Part shown: positions 6,248 to 6,360 of the stretch, one piece after another | How the letters are laid out: each line of letters begins with the position of its first letter | Numbering within the stretch: the stretch's first letter is position 1 | Assembly: GCA_029244465.1 (NCBI GenBank) | Contig: JAQWQN010000193.1 | Coordinates: forward strand, 1 to 6,360 | Length of the DNA stretch: 6,360 nucleotides | Reading direction: 5' to 3' | Source of the DNA: Pseudomonadales bacterium | GTDB taxonomy: Bacteria > Pseudomonadota > Gammaproteobacteria > Pseudomonadales > Azotimanducaceae | The notes under the pieces: generated by a model | What the model was told of the DNA's origin: nothing | The model's database searches: none | Seen by the model: only the letters and a program-made list of their open reading frames with translations | Position numbers and translations under genes: made by a program

Positions 6248-6360
6248 ATGGATACAAAAGCTGGACTCATCGCCGCGATAGGCAACACGCCGCTGATCCG
6301 CCTGGAAACGTTGTCGGAGGAAACCGGCTGCAACATCCTAGGCAAAGCAGAATTTATGAA
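6248..6360 (+). CDS. cysK: Cysteine synthase A-like PLP enzyme, partial (N-terminus only)
   Basis: Only the first 37 codons are in the window. They contain IGNTPLIRL (residues 11-19), the N-terminal signature of fold type II PLP enzymes of the cysteine synthase / cystathionine beta-synthase family, and SEETGCNILGKAEFM, which matches a group annotated as cysteine synthase A. The enzyme would make L-cysteine from O-acetylserine and sulfide. The PLP lysine would come shortly beyond the window edge. An in-frame TGA 15 nt upstream leaves ATG 6248 as the only good start; the Shine-Dalgarno is weak. A cystathionine beta-synthase-like role cannot be excluded from this fragment. Confidence 0.85.
   Translation, partial: MDTKAGLIAAIGNTPLIRLETLSEETGCNILGKAEFM

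Overview
The window looks like chromosomal DNA of a Gram-negative bacterium, most likely a proteobacterium and perhaps an uncultured marine-type gammaproteobacterium. This is an inference from gene families, Shine-Dalgarno sites, type I signal peptides and a base composition near 50% GC; no marker gene fixes the taxon. Six genes lie tandemly on the minus strand and one starts divergently on the plus strand at the right edge. I see no RNA gene, insertion sequence, integrase or CRISPR array.

Reading the minus strand from the right: a PhyH-type Fe(II)/2-oxoglutarate dioxygenase (6155-5349), an 81-nt gap, a cytoplasmic class C beta-lactamase-like serine hydrolase (5267-4107), and FAD:protein FMN transferase ApbE (4106-3063), whose ATG directly follows the hydrolase stop codon. 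A 427-nt gap follows, with a possible terminator near ApbE and several dyad symmetries. Then comes a tight three-gene block: a TlpA/ResA-type thioredoxin (2635-2093), a small secreted protein of unknown function (2067-1528), and a long TPR protein (1513 to beyond position 1) that continues off the left edge. On the plus strand a PLP-dependent cysteine synthase starts at 6248, with a recognisable sigma70-type promoter.

The TlpA, small secreted and TPR proteins all carry export signals and are packed with 12-25 nt between genes, so they probably act together in the periplasm. With ApbE alongside, which attaches FMN covalently to exported proteins, the locus suggests extracytoplasmic redox or protein-maturation work. 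I recall similar neighbourhoods that also contain DUF4266 and DUF3570 genes; neither is in this window, and no flavinylation target motif is evident in the visible proteins. The missing partners may lie to the left. The dioxygenase and serine hydrolase look like separate enzymes of unknown substrate that share the transcription direction. The main open question is what the small secreted protein and the TPR protein do.
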